Assembly: GCA_008638375.1 (NCBI GenBank) | Contig: CM018035.1 | Span: 23,262,307-23,326,306 of the forward strand | Length of the DNA: 64,000 nt | From: Nyssa sinensis | Lineage: Eukaryota > Streptophyta > Magnoliopsida > Cornales > Nyssaceae | Reading direction: 5' to 3' | Shown: one piece after another, positions 34,526 to 46,337 of the stretch | Numbering within the stretch: position 1 is the stretch's first letter | Layout of the letters: every line of letters starts with the position of its first letter | The notes under the pieces: generated by a model | The model's database searches: none | The model's input: only the letters and a program-made list of their open reading frames with translations | What the model was told of the DNA's origin: nothing | Made by a program: the position numbers and the translations under genes

Positions 34526-35389
34526 TCACTTCATTGGATCACATCGACTGTCAATTTCTTTCCATTTTTCTGCCTCAACATCACTTTTCTTTCCATCATA
34601 ATTCACTGTAAATTCTAAAATTTTCAAAGCCCTGTGTAGCTTCCGAGCAAACGTCTCCTCATTTGAAAGCCTGTTCAATTGCACAACCATCTCCCCTTGA
34701 CCGTTGTTCTGCAGAATTTCTTCTACCAAACTAAAAAATCTACCCTCAAACCCCTGATATGACATCCCCAGGTAGTAGCCCATACCTTTGATTCTACACA
34801 TAAGCCATATTGACACCGCCAGCCCTCTTATATGCCTTCTTCTTCTCTATTGCCTGGGTAAATGACTAGTTAACAAACAACAATCCAAGGTGTCCTCTAT
34901 AACCTGCACACCTTCAATACTAGCCAACTCCCCAACTTCCGCACCCCTTCCCCCGACTCTAGATGTTAACACTTTTGGTTGATGCCTTCCTGCCATGTCT
35001 TTCATATTTGCACCCTCTTCGAAAGTTGTTCTCACATTCTTTTCGCTTGCTAAAAATATTGCCAATTCAACTACTTCAGCACGTGAGTGGTCAATTTTGT
35101 GTCGATTGACCTCATCGTCCACAATTTTGTCCAACTCTTCCACCCTGAGTTCCAGTATCACCATACCTACTTCATCTTCCCAGTCGGATAACTCCACCAC
35201 TGAACCTATTCTAGAACTGTAATCGATCCCTTCCAAGCTGTCCAACTCATCTATCTGCACCAAATCCCACCACGATTTTCCCTCATGCTTTTTTTGCTGT
35301 TGCTTGGATCTTGAGCTTCTACAAGTCTCCCCCCTCTCCCGAGCTCTGAAATTCCACTTTTGAAGCCCTTTCTGCCCCTCTTGCATCAC
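34526..35389 (-). pseudogene. LINE-1 ORF1-like or pre-endonuclease segment
   Basis: Two minus-strand frames (180 codons from 35389; 96 codons ending at 34526) precede the endonuclease. They are charged (SVVELSDWEDEVGM, EEILQNNGQGEMV) without a clear CCHC knuckle. Position rather than motif suggests the ORF1/ORF2 linker. Confidence 0.5.
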
Positions 35390-35622
35390 CCTTGAGTGCA
35401 GTAGTGCTTGGGCTCACACATATAGAAGGCAAACAACCATTTTATGTTTTCAATTTCGAGTCCTTTGGGCATGTACATTATTTATCTATCCTCTTTTTCT
35501 TTTGTAATTTCATATAGAAAACAAACCACTTTAGGTTTCTAAGTTGATTTTTTAACATGATGTTCTAGGTAAGAATAAGTTTTTTTTTTCCCAAAAAAAA
35601 ATGGTAAGTATCATCAAAAAGA

Positions 35623-35735
35623 CCAAGAGGCTCTAACCTGGTTGTTATCTTCTTCACGTTGCCATATGGGAGGTTGAGGCCCTTGAGAATTCGAGTCACC
35701 CTAAGGGGCAAAGTGTGTGTGTGTGTGATTTACTT
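35623..35735 (+). mobile_element. Candidate tRNA-derived SINE (113 bp)
   Basis: Flanked by ATCAAAAAGA on both sides (35613-35622, 35736-35745). It contains a box-B-like AATTCGAGTCACC (35692-35704) and a box-A-like GGCTCTAACCTGG (35629-35641) and ends in a (TG)n tract and TTTACTT. The flanking repeat is low complexity, so this is tentative. Confidence 0.4.
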
Positions 35736-35899
35736 ATCAAAAAGAAAGGAAAGGGTCAAAACCCATGTATGAGAAATATACCCAAAAAAAAAAAAAAACT
35801 ACACAAAAAATAGAGTCATCCAATAACAAACAAATATCTATCAATCATCTCAACGAGCCCAAAAAGATACAAAATCGTCTATAATTAAGGTTCCTCACC

Positions 35900-37000
35900 C
35901 CTTAAAAAAACGCAACCAAAAATAAAGGATACTCAACATTAACGATTTTACATTCCAAGTGAGAGTTTCTACTCCCTCGAATAATCTTCAATTCTTTCTA
36001 TTGATACTACCCACCAAATGCAAAGTGGAATCACCCTTCTCCTAACTGGACCCCTCTACATCACAAATATTTTCGATGTTGATCGAGTCATTACCCACTA
36101 TACTCCAAATAGCCCTATCAAAAGAACCTATATCACTCTAGTGACCAACCAATGAATCACAAGGTGGTCAACCGTTTCTTCATAAGCTTTATAAAAGCAA
36201 CATGGCATAATCTAACCTCTTCTTTGCAAGTTATCTTAAAGTCAAAACTTTCCCAAAGGCCGCAGTCCAAGGTACAAAAGACCACCTTTAATGGAGCTTA
36301 AGATTTCTAAATCTCTTTCAATAGGAGCTTCTGTCTTCCCTCCCCCTTCAAAATCATATAGAAAGACTTCACCACAAATTCTCCGTTCCTTGGGCCCCAA
36401 CTTAAAGTATTATCCCCTCTCTCAAGGATCAACTGCCTATATAGCATACTACAAAACTCTATTGCTTCTTCCACCACTAAATTGTTTAGAAACTTGGTGA
36501 AACTTATGTCCTAAACCACATCCCCTATGTTCTACAAAGACTATTGACTACTTTGGCTTGCTCACTGCTATATATATTGAAGAGTCTCAGGAATATTATC
36601 TGAAGAGGGCCCCTTTTCACTCTAAGAATCAGTCCAAATTTGAATTCCACTGCCATCTCCCACCCTCCATCTAAAGTGTTCAGTGAGTGTATCCCAAGTC
36701 CCAACTACTGATACTACTTGATTTGAAACCAATCCCCTTCTGCTGTGTCAGATTTCTCCTCCACCACTCTTCTCCAAAGACTCTCTCCAACCCATACCTC
36801 CAAAGCCACTTTCCTGAAAGAACTTTATTGAACTAGCGAAGATCTTGAACTCTGAATCCGCCCTCCCTTAAAAGGACTACTGCTCATTTTCCAACTTCAC
36901 CAAGTGTTACTTAAACTCATCTCCAACTCCCCTCCCCCCAATAGAAAATCTTTGTGTAGCTTCTCTAATCTATGCACAACCAACATTAGAATTGGGAACA
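35900..37000 (-). mobile_element. LINE 3' fragment (LINE-3)
   Basis: Minus strand carries a decayed ORF2 C-terminus: GGFRVQDLR-FNKVLSGKWLWRYG at about 36800-36880, and zinc-region-like PLKVVFCTLDCGLWESFDFK at about 36230-36290. Many stops. Confidence 0.7.
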
Positions 37001-38361
37001 AAGAAATGAATGCTACTATGAACGGTTGTAGTTTTATATGCTGATTATTCTGAGATGGTACTTAGAATTCAAAAATTCTTTCAAATTTCTTGTCTGAGAG
37101 ATACCCAAACATTAAAACTTGCAAAATGCAAAATGTAAATGGTGAAAAATTGAACTGTTGTCCCTAATACTTAGTTAATCAAAAACAATATTCATTACTA
37201 ATAGCGTGGAATAAATGTCAGCAATAATCAAAAACATTTATTGGTGCAAATAAATATCAATTGAAACTGATATTTATTACTAAAATAAATGTAATATATG
37301 AAAATTAGGGTCTGATTGCCATGCAGAATAGAAATTAAAACTAGAAATTTTAACATAATATCTAATTGACGGAGCCTCGTTACTAGGAAAATGGTGGTGG
37401 TGACTCAATAGCTAACAGACTCATAGTTTATGGTTTTGGTGACGGTGTTGCCTACGATGATGGGAACGGCAATCCAATGGTTCTGGTGGTGGTCAGCAGC
37501 GGCTTAGCAATGGCACCAGAAACCCTGGAGTAGAAAAGAACTGTGGGGTGTATTTTCAAGTTTTTCTGCCTCGGCCAATTCTTTGAGTCTAATTTAACCA
37601 CCTACCTCCAACCCAAAAAAAAATAAAAAACTTTGAAGAGCCTATGATATATATTAGTATTCAATTCCACATAATATAGGCCCAGAATCACAATTCTCAT
37701 TCTTGTGGGCCTCCCGAATGCCAGAATTATAATCAAGTGCCCTAATTTAATTCCAACAGTCAATTCTGTACCCAATCACTTTATTTCTTTAATTATATAT
37801 ATTACTAATTTTCATGTAGGAGAAGTTTCAGTTAGCATTTAAAGATTTGGAATCTTATAGTCTATAGAGAGAGAGGTGCTAAATCAATAAAATCTTTTTA
37901 CGCAAAAGCAGCTTACAACTTTATATACAACACTTCCATTCATATGTTAAACGAAAAGGCCAACACAGAAACTACACCCATCTAAATTTAAAAAACCAAA
38001 TCCAAAAAACATGTAAACAAACTAACTAAAAACAGCAAGGAACAATGAAGTAGGAATAGAAAGTTCACGACACTCCATAGGATGACTAAGTTTTCCCAAT
38101 CCACCAAAACATTGAAAGCTATTGTTGGCTACCACAATCAATTTTGAAAACAAATTAAAATAATAAAAATAAATAAAAAGCTACAAGAAAGAAGCTGTAA
38201 TTGAACTTTCCAAGCAAAAAAGCATCCAAGAGAATGGTAGTCTATTTTTCAACAAGACGGGATAACAAAGGTGGTGGAGCAAGAGAACTAGACTATAGAC
38301 TCAGAGAAGATGTCACACGAAAATTGATACACAGTTCAAAAAGATAAAGTTTTTACCATAC
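37001..38361. other. Probable eRF3 intron, no gene seen
   Basis: AT-rich; between LINE-3 and eRF3 exon A. 37290-37760 has GGGTCTGATTGCC-like and GGGCCTCCCGAATGCC-like stretches that could be ends of a decayed MITE, not proven. Confidence 0.5.
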
Positions 38362-38467
38362 CTAAATGGCCCTTTCGGATCACATGGGGGAACTTCAACG
38401 GCATCAAGGGCTTCAAATAGGCAAGGAACATTCCACCACGGCACCTAAACTAACTCCAGTCCTCAAT
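38362..38467 (-). pseudogene. eRF3: eRF3-like release factor, exon remnant A
   Basis: Minus strand encodes WWNVPCLFEALDAVEVPP then CDPKGPF and the first two bases of Arg before a GT donor (38360-38361). This is the end of the GTPase domain of plant eRF3. Just upstream of WW one base seems lost compared with the family, and the next residues match only loosely, so the 5' edge (AG at 38468-38469) is a guess. Phase at the 3' edge matches exon B, 11 kb away. Gypsy-2 starts 21 bases upstream and may have destroyed or displaced the preceding exon. Confidence 0.77.
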
Positions 38468-38487
38468 CTTGAAAATCTCTCCTGATA

Positions 38488-39057
38488 TGACGTAGCGGAA
38501 GCTTGTGAAGAAATAGATACTGCTTGTTTTTTAGAAAATCATCTGAATCCACGAACAAAGTAACACACTCGAATCCACGAGCACAGAGAATAAGATCTCA
38601 GAAAGAGAATATTTTTATTGAATGAAAGTTAACCTTACAATGAAAAGAACAACCTTTATATGGGCAACAAACCCTAATTCGACTAGGACTAGGAAAGCAA
38701 TAATGAAAATAAAGAAAAAATACGAAAAATTCCAAAAATAGAAAAATTCTAATTAAAAGCATAAATCAAAAATCCTAAACTTAAGCAGTAATTTGCCAAA
38801 AGGACAACTTCAAACAACAATTGTAACTCCCCGAACTCAAACATCACATTATTATCATAAATAGGAAAAACACACTTTTAAAGGCCAAAACGAAGGAATT
38901 TGCTCGAAAAATGGCATACATCATGACAAAGCGATGAGTATTGATCAGCACATCGTTTTCAAGACATCCCACCGAATTTCACGCCATTCCGACTATTCTG
39001 GTGTCGCACGTAATTCTGTGCTAGGAATTAGATTCTTCCATAACCTATTCTACATCA
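38488..39057 (-). repeat. 3' LTR of Gypsy-2
   Basis: 570 bp; plus strand TGACGTAGCGG...CTACATCA. A purine tract complement (GTCTCCCCTGCTT) follows at 39058-39070. Confidence 0.93.
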
Positions 39058-39099
39058 GTCTCCCCTGCTTGAAAAGAACTCGACCTCGAGTTAGGTAAT

Positions 39100-40352
39100 T
39101 AAGAAGGCGACACATCAGGAGGATGATATTCAAACAAATCAGCAATGTTGAAAGTAGGGAAATGGCCATATTTGCAGGAAGGTCCACAACAGAGGCATTA
39201 TCATTAATTTTTCACAGAATCTAGAAGGGACCATACTTCTTGTCTTTTAGCTTGTTGTACAGTGCCCACTGGCACCCACCCCTTGCACAAATAAACCATC
39301 ACTAGATCCCCCTCTTGAAAGACTTGAGCCCTTCTCTTTTTATCAACAACTGTCTTGTATTTAGCATTGGATTCCTCTAAGTTTTTTCGCACCTCTTCTT
39401 GAATAGCCTTGATACGTTCCGCCATATTTTCTGCTGCAATACTCAAACCTGGAAGCTTTGGCAGAGGAACCAAGTCTAAAGCATGGCATGGAGGACAACA
39501 ATAAACAATTTGGAATGGGGTCTTCCCAGTAGAACGATTCAGCATACTGTTATAAGCAAACTCAGCCTGTGCCAGAGCAATATCCCACTACTTTCGTTTC
39601 TTTCCAGAAATGCAGCGAATTAGATTCCCAAGAGTGCGATTCACCACTTCCGTTTGACCATCAAATTGAGGATGACTCATACTACTGAAATTCAAGGATG
39701 TGTCAAACCGCCTCCATAAGGTCCGCCAAACATAACTCAAGAATTTGGTGTCCCTATTTGAAGTGATGGATTTGGGAACCCCATGCAAACGAACAACCTC
39801 TTTGAAAAATAAATTGGCCACGTGCATTGTGTTTGAAGTCTTTTTGCAAGCAATAAAATGAGCCATTTTTGAGAACCGATCAACCACCACAAATACAAAG
39901 TCAAATCCGCGTTGGGTTCTCAGAAGGCCTAACACAAAGTCCATGGAAAGATCCTCCCAAGGTGCTGTTGGAATGGGCAAAGGCGTGCACAAACCCTTAT
40001 TTTGAGATTGGCCTTTGGCAGCCTGACAAATGGGGCATCGTTTAACATGGCTGTCGACGTTTCTTTTCAGTTGGGTCCAATAATACCTCTCCTCAGCAAG
40101 AGCTACCGTTTTGTCACAACCCAATGCCCTCCCAAACCTCCACCATGTAATTCCTGAATTATCTGATCTCGTAGTGAACTCCTCGGGATGCATAATTAGT
40201 TGCCTCGAAAATAGATAGCCCTCTTGAAGATGCATTCCTGTCAACGGAAAGACCCGATTGACATTTTGCCCAAATGTCCTGAAAATCTTCATCGTCTGCA
40301 TACAGCTCCTTAAAACAGTTAAACCCAACCACCTTAGCCCGCAATGTGACAA
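39100..40352 (-). pseudogene. Gypsy-2 integrase
   Basis: The zinc finger ends HVKRCPICQ. The core has the first Asp in SMDFVLGLL and the last Glu in DGQTEVVNRTLGN, but the second site reads SNRDTKF where the family has Asp, so one catalytic residue is lost. A TAG at about 39588 splits the protein; the distal part (39204-39545) has [25 protein letters not shown], then a frameshift before the end. Confidence 0.9.
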
Positions 40353-40767
40353 ACAACCACGCCCTTCTACTTAGGGCATCAGCTACCCGGTTTAATTGAC
40401 TGGCCTTATGCTTCAAAGTGAACATGAAGCATTGGATAAAAGAAATCCAGCGGCCATGCATCCGATTGACACTATTCTGGCTATCGATAAATTTCAGCAC
40501 TTGGTGGTCGTTGAATAAGACAAATTCCCTCTACACTAGATAGTGTTCCCAAACCTTCAAGGCGCGAAAAATAGCATACAATTCCAGCTCATAAGTAGAC
40601 CATTTTTGGTGAGCTTCACTGAGCTTTTCGCTATAAAACGCAACTGGTCTGCCTTCTTGAGAAAGTACAGCACCAATGCCAACAATAGAGGCATTGCACT
40701 CTACCTGAAACAGCTTGTCAAAATCTGGAAGTGCTAAAACTAGGGCAGATGATAATTTCTCCTTCAT
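40159..40767 (-). pseudogene. Gypsy-2 RNase H
   Basis: [27 protein letters not shown] (Asp replaced by Asn in the usual CDAS), [12 protein letters not shown] and [13 protein letters not shown] are the RNase H blocks. After a stop at about 40528 the frame resumes with a degraded LKFIDSQ block and [16 protein letters not shown]. Confidence 0.9.
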
Positions 40768-40812
40768 TAATGCAAAACTCTATTCTGCTTCCTCTCCCCA
40801 ATGAAATTTTTC

Positions 40813-41496
40813 CTACTTCATGCATTCAATAATTGGTGCCACTATCCTAATAAAATCTCTAACAAACCGCTTGTAAAACGTTGCCAGACCATGAAAGCTA
40901 CGAACCTCGCCCACTATTTGTGGAGTTGGCCACTCCCGAATGGCACGAATCTTTTCGTCGTCAACTTTAATCCCATCAGCACTTACCACAAATCCCAAAA
41001 AGAGCAAACTGCTGGTCATAAAGCTGCACTTCTTCAAATTAACATACAACTTATTTTGCTGTAAAACTGTAAGTACTTCCCTCAAGTGCGCAAGATGGTC
41101 AGATTCGTTCTGGCTATATATCAATATATCATCAAAGTACACCACAACAAATTTTCCAGTAAATGGTTTTAATACCTGGTTCATGAGCTGCATGAAAGTA
41201 CTGGACGCATTGGTGAGTTCAAACGGCATCACTAACCATTCGTATAACGCCTCCTTGGTCTTGAAAGTAGTCTTCCATTCAGCTCCAGGCCTGATCCGAA
41301 TTTGATGGTACCCGCTCCGTAAGTCAATTTTGGAAAAGACTTTGGATCCTGCTAGAATGTCTAGCATATCTTCTAATCGACGAATAGAGAACCTATGTTT
41401 GATGGTGATTTTGTTAATTGCCCGGCTGTCGATGCACATGCGCCAACTGCCATCCTTCTTTGGAACTAACAAGGCCGGTACAGCACAAGGACTCAT
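40813..41496 (-). pseudogene. Gypsy-2 reverse transcriptase
   Basis: 227 open codons: [53 protein letters not shown] and the intact catalytic [11 protein letters not shown]. The conserved GL-x-NA is changed to ELTNAS. This is the best-preserved domain of the element; upstream (41500-41900) the linker is interrupted. Confidence 0.93.
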
Positions 41497-41896
41497 GCTC
41501 TCCTGTACTAATCCTTTCTTAATCAGCTCTTCTACCTACTCTTATGGGATCTGACTCTCCTTGGGACTCATCCGGTAATGTGGATGATTAGGCAAACTGG
41601 ATCCTAGTGTGAGATCAATTTGATGTTATATGTCTCGCATAGGAGGCAACCCATCCGGTAGCTCTGACAGTATAATTTCCTGAAAATGCTCCAACAAAGT
41701 TTAAATGCTGGTGGAAATTCCATAGACTCCTTGCCAACTTCTCCCCCAACTACCATAGCAAAAATCTCTCCAAATTCCTTAGTTTCTTCTATAAATTAGC
41801 CCCCATCCACAAGAAATACTGACTTGCCCTTTGACTTTGGTTCTACAATTGCAAATTCCTCTTTTATGGGTCCCAAAACGATCTTTAGGCCCCCCT

Positions 41897-42517
41897 TCAT
41901 GAAAACATATACGTTATCACAGCCCTGTACATAGCATCCACATCAAACTGCCAAGGTCGTCCCAAAATCATATGGCAGGCATCCAACTCCACCATGTCAC
42001 ACACAACCTCATCTGCATAATTCTTCCCAATTGAAAATTTAATGCGGTAGATTTCGATTACCTTTACTTCAACACCCCGTTTTATCCAGCCAATCTTATA
42101 CGGTGAAGGGCGTTTCTCAGTCGGCAAGCCCAACTTGGTAACCATTGCTTTCGACACTATATTTTCACTACTGCCACTATCAATAATGACATCACAAACT
42201 TTTTTGTTCACAGTACAACTGGTTCGGAATATATTATACCTCTGAGATGGTTCTTTCCGCTTTGGTGCTAACAGAAGTCGCTGAATCACAAGAGAGCGTG
42301 ACAGCAGCTCTCCTTCGTCGCCACCCGTTACCTCCTCCTCTCCATAAGTGTAGGGCGTTTTATCCTCGTCCTCCTCTGTCTCGAATCTGCCATGTTCTTC
42401 TGGCCCCACTAAGTTAATGGTACCCTTTTTAGAACACTCGTTAGAATAGTGCCCTAGCTGTAAACATCTATAGCACTTATCGGACCTCGGACGAGCATAA
42501 GGGTTACGAGGTGCCAC
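41897..42517 (-). pseudogene. Gypsy-2 zinc knuckle and protease
   Basis: The CCHC knuckle CYRCLQLGHYSNEC is intact, followed by an acidic linker and the aspartic protease site DVIIDSGSSENIVS, then CHMILGRPWQFD. 206 open codons. Confidence 0.92.
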
Positions 42518-43553
42518 TTCTGGTGGAACATTGTTGGCTGGCTTTGAAGGACCGACTGTCTTTGAAAGACCCCCTGCTGCTACCTATTCTACCAATGTTG
42601 TTAGACCAAGGTGGCTGAGTATTTGGGGCTTTTCCTTTATTTACTACAGCACGATTAGAATCAACGAAATTTCGTGTTATGACCACCGCCTTTTATCTGT
42701 CCAATTGAGTTTCTGCCTTGACAGCTAATGCAACGGCTTCAGTTAAGGTGTAAACTGTTTGCATCATAACTCGATCCTGTATAGCCCAACACAGTCCCCC
42801 AACAAACCTAGCAACTTATTGCGCATCTATTTCCAGTAGGTTATTACGCGATGACAACCTGTGGAATTCCTCTAGGTAAATCTCGACTGTTCTACTCCCT
42901 TGCCGACAATTCTAATATTGTTGAAACAAGATCTACTCATAATCTAGAGGCAAATACCTGGATCGTAACAATCGCCTCATCTTAGCCCATGTCCAACCCA
43001 TCCCCTTTCCTTGTCCCATCCATGTAATTTGTAACTGCTCCTACCAAGCAGAAGCTCCCCCTAATAATTTGTATGCAACTAATTTCACCTTTTTATCTCT
43101 AGGAATATCCATATAATCAAAAAAACTCTCGACTAATACCAACCAATCAAGAAACCCCTCGATCTGAAGTTGGCCATTAAAACTAGGCAAGTCCATCTTC
43201 ATACGAAAGGTTTGTCGGTCCTGCTCTCCTTGGTAACCCCTCCGATTATTTTGGAATACAACTTTAGCCTCTTCTTTATCCTCACTCAGATTATCCTTAT
43301 AGGCTAGCTGCCTACGTGGAATCTCTAGATGGCATTCACGCATAACTTCAGCCCTCTCTCGGTAAGGTTGACGACCCATAGGATCGTTGCCCCTCTGATT
43401 ATTCCCTACCGTCAGCCTAGCAAGAGTTGCTTGGATCTCACGTAACACTTGTTGTGTCTCACGTTGGAAAGTTCTGAATTCAGCCCCTATAACCATATCT
43501 CCCTCGCGGTCACCGCCGTCAAAGATTTCTCTTTTGTTTCGTGCATTCACCAT
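42504..43553 (-). pseudogene. Gypsy-2 gag
   Basis: ATG at 43551-43553; FRTFQRETQQVLREIQATL is a predicted helix, then FRMKMDLPSFNGQLQIEGFLDWL and FFDYMDIPRDKKVKLVAYKL, the Retrotrans_gag core. TAG at about 43040 (a Trp position by context) interrupts it; later parts to 42504 are in pieces. Confidence 0.9.
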
Positions 43554-43570
43554 CTGAACAAGATTAAGCC

Positions 43571-43583
43571 TGCTCTGATACCA
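43571..43583 (-). promoter_or_regulatory. Primer binding site of Gypsy-2
   Basis: Complement reads TGGTATCAGAGCA, two bases from the 5' LTR; initiator Met-tRNA type. Confidence 0.92.
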
Positions 43584-43585
43584 AC

Positions 43586-44145
43586 TGACGTAGCGAAAGC
43601 TTGTGAAGAACTAGGACATCGCCTATTTCTTAGAAAATCATTCGAATCCACGAACAAAGTAACACACTCGAATCCACAGCACAGAGAATAAGATCTCAGA
43701 AAGAGAATATTTTTATTGAATGAAAGTTAACCTTACAATGAAAAGAACAGCCTTTATATGGGTAGCAAATCCTAATTCGACTAGGACTAGGAAAGTAATA
43801 ATTAAAATAAAGAAAAATAAGAAAAAATAGAAAAATTATAATTAAAAGCATAAATCAAAAACCCTAAACTTAAGCAGTAATCTGCCAAAAGGACAATTCC
43901 AAACGATAATTGTAACTCTCCAAACTCAAATAGTATATTATTACCATAAATAGTAAAAACACGCTTTTGAAGGCCAAAACGAAGGAATTTTCCCGAAAAG
44001 CGGCATACGTCATGGCAAAACAATGAGTATTGATCAGCACATCGTTTCTAGGACACCCACCGAATTTCATGCCATTCCGACTATTCTGGCGTCGCACGCA
44101 ATTCTGTGCTAGGAATTGGATTCTTTCACAACCTGTTTTACATCA
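43586..44145 (-). repeat. 5' LTR of Gypsy-2
   Basis: 560 bp, same ends as 38488-39057, with a number of substitutions and small indels. Confidence 0.93.
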
Positions 44146-44150
44146 TGATA

Positions 44151-44700
44151 CAAGGATCTCCATTAACGAAAATAATGCCTAAGTTCGTCAACACCGCATC
44201 CTCATTTTTTGAGATCCTAAAAAAGATCGGGAAACCTAATCTTCAAAATAGTGCCATCACACTACCTATCATGCCAGAAATTTAAATTGTCCCCTATTCC
44301 CAACACAAACTCTACAACACATAAAATCTGCCCATCCTTTTCTAATGCCCATTGAAACACCCACACTATGAGATGAACCTTTATCTTCCAACATCCACCC
44401 CCACCCTAACCCTAAGCCCCCGCGAAAAAAAAAAAAAATTCCCACTCAACTAACCTCTTCCACAAAGCCTTCCTCTCCATTGCAAACCTCCACAACCACT
44501 ACCCAATAACACCTGATTAAACATGTTCATTTTTTTAACCCTAAGCCCTCCCATCCAAATGGGCCTACAAACTCTATCCCATCCCACTAAATGGATTTTT
44601 CTCTCATCCTTAATACACCCGACCCTAAAATAAATAATTAAAAATCCCCATACATCCTCATTTCTTATGGTATTGGCCAATCTATAAGACAAAATGTCAT
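44151..44700 (-). mobile_element. LINE C-terminal fragment (LINE-4)
   Basis: Minus strand: DERKIHLVGWDRVCRPIWMGGLRVKKMNMFNQVLLGSG matches the ORF2 region before the zinc-binding domain of plant LINEs. About 80 open codons, then decay. Confidence 0.75.
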
Positions 44701-45228
44701 TGAGTTGTAATGTTGACCAAGTTATTGAGTGTACAGTCCTTAATCCTTGTGATGATTAAAGAATATGTTTGGTTCCAGTTAAAAGTTGTTTTATTTCCTC
44801 TCACATACTCATATGGTGAAACATTGGTAAACTCTTGGTAAGTTTGGATCGGATCTATCTTACACACACTCTCTCATGCATTAAGTTTAATTTACTATTT
44901 TAATATGCGAAAGTGTATATTGTAATGGTTCTATGAATAATAATAGCTCACTTAACTATGCCTACTACTGAAAGATTTTTTAAGTGGGTTATCATATGTC
45001 ATTAACCTAAGCCTGAAAATTTTAGCGTTTTTCACAATATTCATTTGAACGAATCATGAGTTTGTTCACACGAATATTCCAGGGAGCTCGTCATACATAC
45101 TAATGAAATATTCGTTCAATCTTTTAATCGAATGAATTTTTCAGAAACCCATTTGTGGGACATTCGTTCGAACGAATGATCCAACGAATTTTTTAGTACC
45201 TTTCATAGTGATAACTATACAGATGGAT

Positions 45229-45230
<2 letters not shown>

Positions 45231-45260
<30 letters not shown>
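45231..45260. repeat. (TA)n microsatellite
   Basis: About 15 TA units in the LTR-like sequence. Confidence 0.95.
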
Positions 45261-45261
<1 letters not shown>

Positions 45262-45796
45262 TATAATGAAGTACCACATGAGTGGATATATAGGAATCCA
45301 AATCTACTGAATCACTCATTTAAACGAATTGAGGTTCGTATGAATGAATACCCAATTCGTGGGAACAAATGTTGTGCATTTTAGTTTTGTAATTCAATTT
45401 AAACAGTGTGATTTCCTTTCCAAAACTTGTCCTATATAAGGACTTGATTCCTAATTCGTGGAGGGACTTTTGGCTGTTATCAAAAAGAGTTTCTAGACTA
45501 TCCAAAAGTATTTTTTTTTTATATGCATATTGCACACATAGATCAAATCCTTGAAGAAAGAACATGAATTCCATCTTCTATATTGTTCATTGAGTATAAG
45601 CTTGTGGATTTCAAGTTTATGCAATCGGTAGAGTTCGAGGTTGCAAGGAGTTCGCGTCATTTGTGGTATTTGAAGCAACAAATACATTTGAAGGGTACTT
45701 AAGGATTCGAGTTTGAGAAGATTCATATTATCAACAAGGATTGAGGGACTGAGACTGGGTTGTAAAGAGTCCGTAATTATCGAATCTCTTTTAGTG

Positions 45797-46099
45797 GATA
45801 TCACAAGAAAAAAGACATGCACGCCAATTTTCCATTGTTTTCGCAACAGTTTATATATAGTAAAAATGTATAGTAAGCAGGTGAGAGATTAATTACCTGT
45901 GGGTTTGAATTTTTGGATAGCTGTATTGGCTATCTCCACTAGTCATGGCAAGTGATTCTTCTCCTCCCATCTCTTTCTATCTCTATGTCTCTCCAAAAAA
46001 AAAAAAAGAGAGATATCTTTCACTCAGCGCAAATAAAAAAGGCCAAGGAACATTGCTTATCTTTCAATGCCAATTACACTAGTAAATAGCATTTATGAC

Positions 46100-46138
<39 letters not shown>

Positions 46139-46337
46139 AGGGTGGGTGGAAATAATTGACATATATCCACCACCACAAATAATTGACAATAATACAAGTT
46201 ATCTATAAATAGACTATAAAAACAAGCCTACTAATTACAAGAGTACAACTGATAGAAACCCCAAGTTAGAAAACAATGTCAATTCGGCTCATCTAAGAAT
46301 ATTCAAGCAAAATTCAATCCAATTATATACAGATGTC
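45797..46337 (-). pseudogene. SABATH copy C: promoter-exon 1 fragment
   Basis: Homologous to 12711-13925 of copy A, from GGATATCACAAG to ATACAGATGT, but lacking about 700 bp of the upstream region. Exon 1 is 45897-45970 (74 bp), ATG at 45968-45970; it lost one base in the TAT-GCC-AAA stretch, so the SYAKNS motif is out of frame. A donor GTAATTAATC follows. No exon 2 or 3 lies nearby. A (GA)n tract (46101-46134) lies in the upstream part. Confidence 0.88.

Larger units (their letters stand above)
30944..35400 (-). mobile_element. LINE (L1-type) LINE-1, decayed
   Basis: Minus-strand order from 35.4 kb down: an ORF1-like or pre-endonuclease segment, endonuclease, RT, and C-terminal region, ending at CCGTTCAAAAAAA (tail at about 30944-30951). 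Every domain is in several frames, so it is inactive. No convincing target duplication was found at the 5' side. Confidence 0.85.
38488..44145 (-). mobile_element. Ty3/gypsy retrotransposon Gypsy-2 (5658 bp)
   Basis: LTRs 38488-39057 and 43586-44145; duplication TGATA at 38483-38487 and 44146-44150. Order on the minus strand is gag, zinc knuckle, protease, RT, RNase H, integrase, as in Ty3/gypsy. The C-terminus in a shifted frame has a FNIADLFEYHPP-like end seen in one chromovirus branch, so chromovirus is likely but no chromodomain is evident. Frames are broken in several places. Confidence 0.95.
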
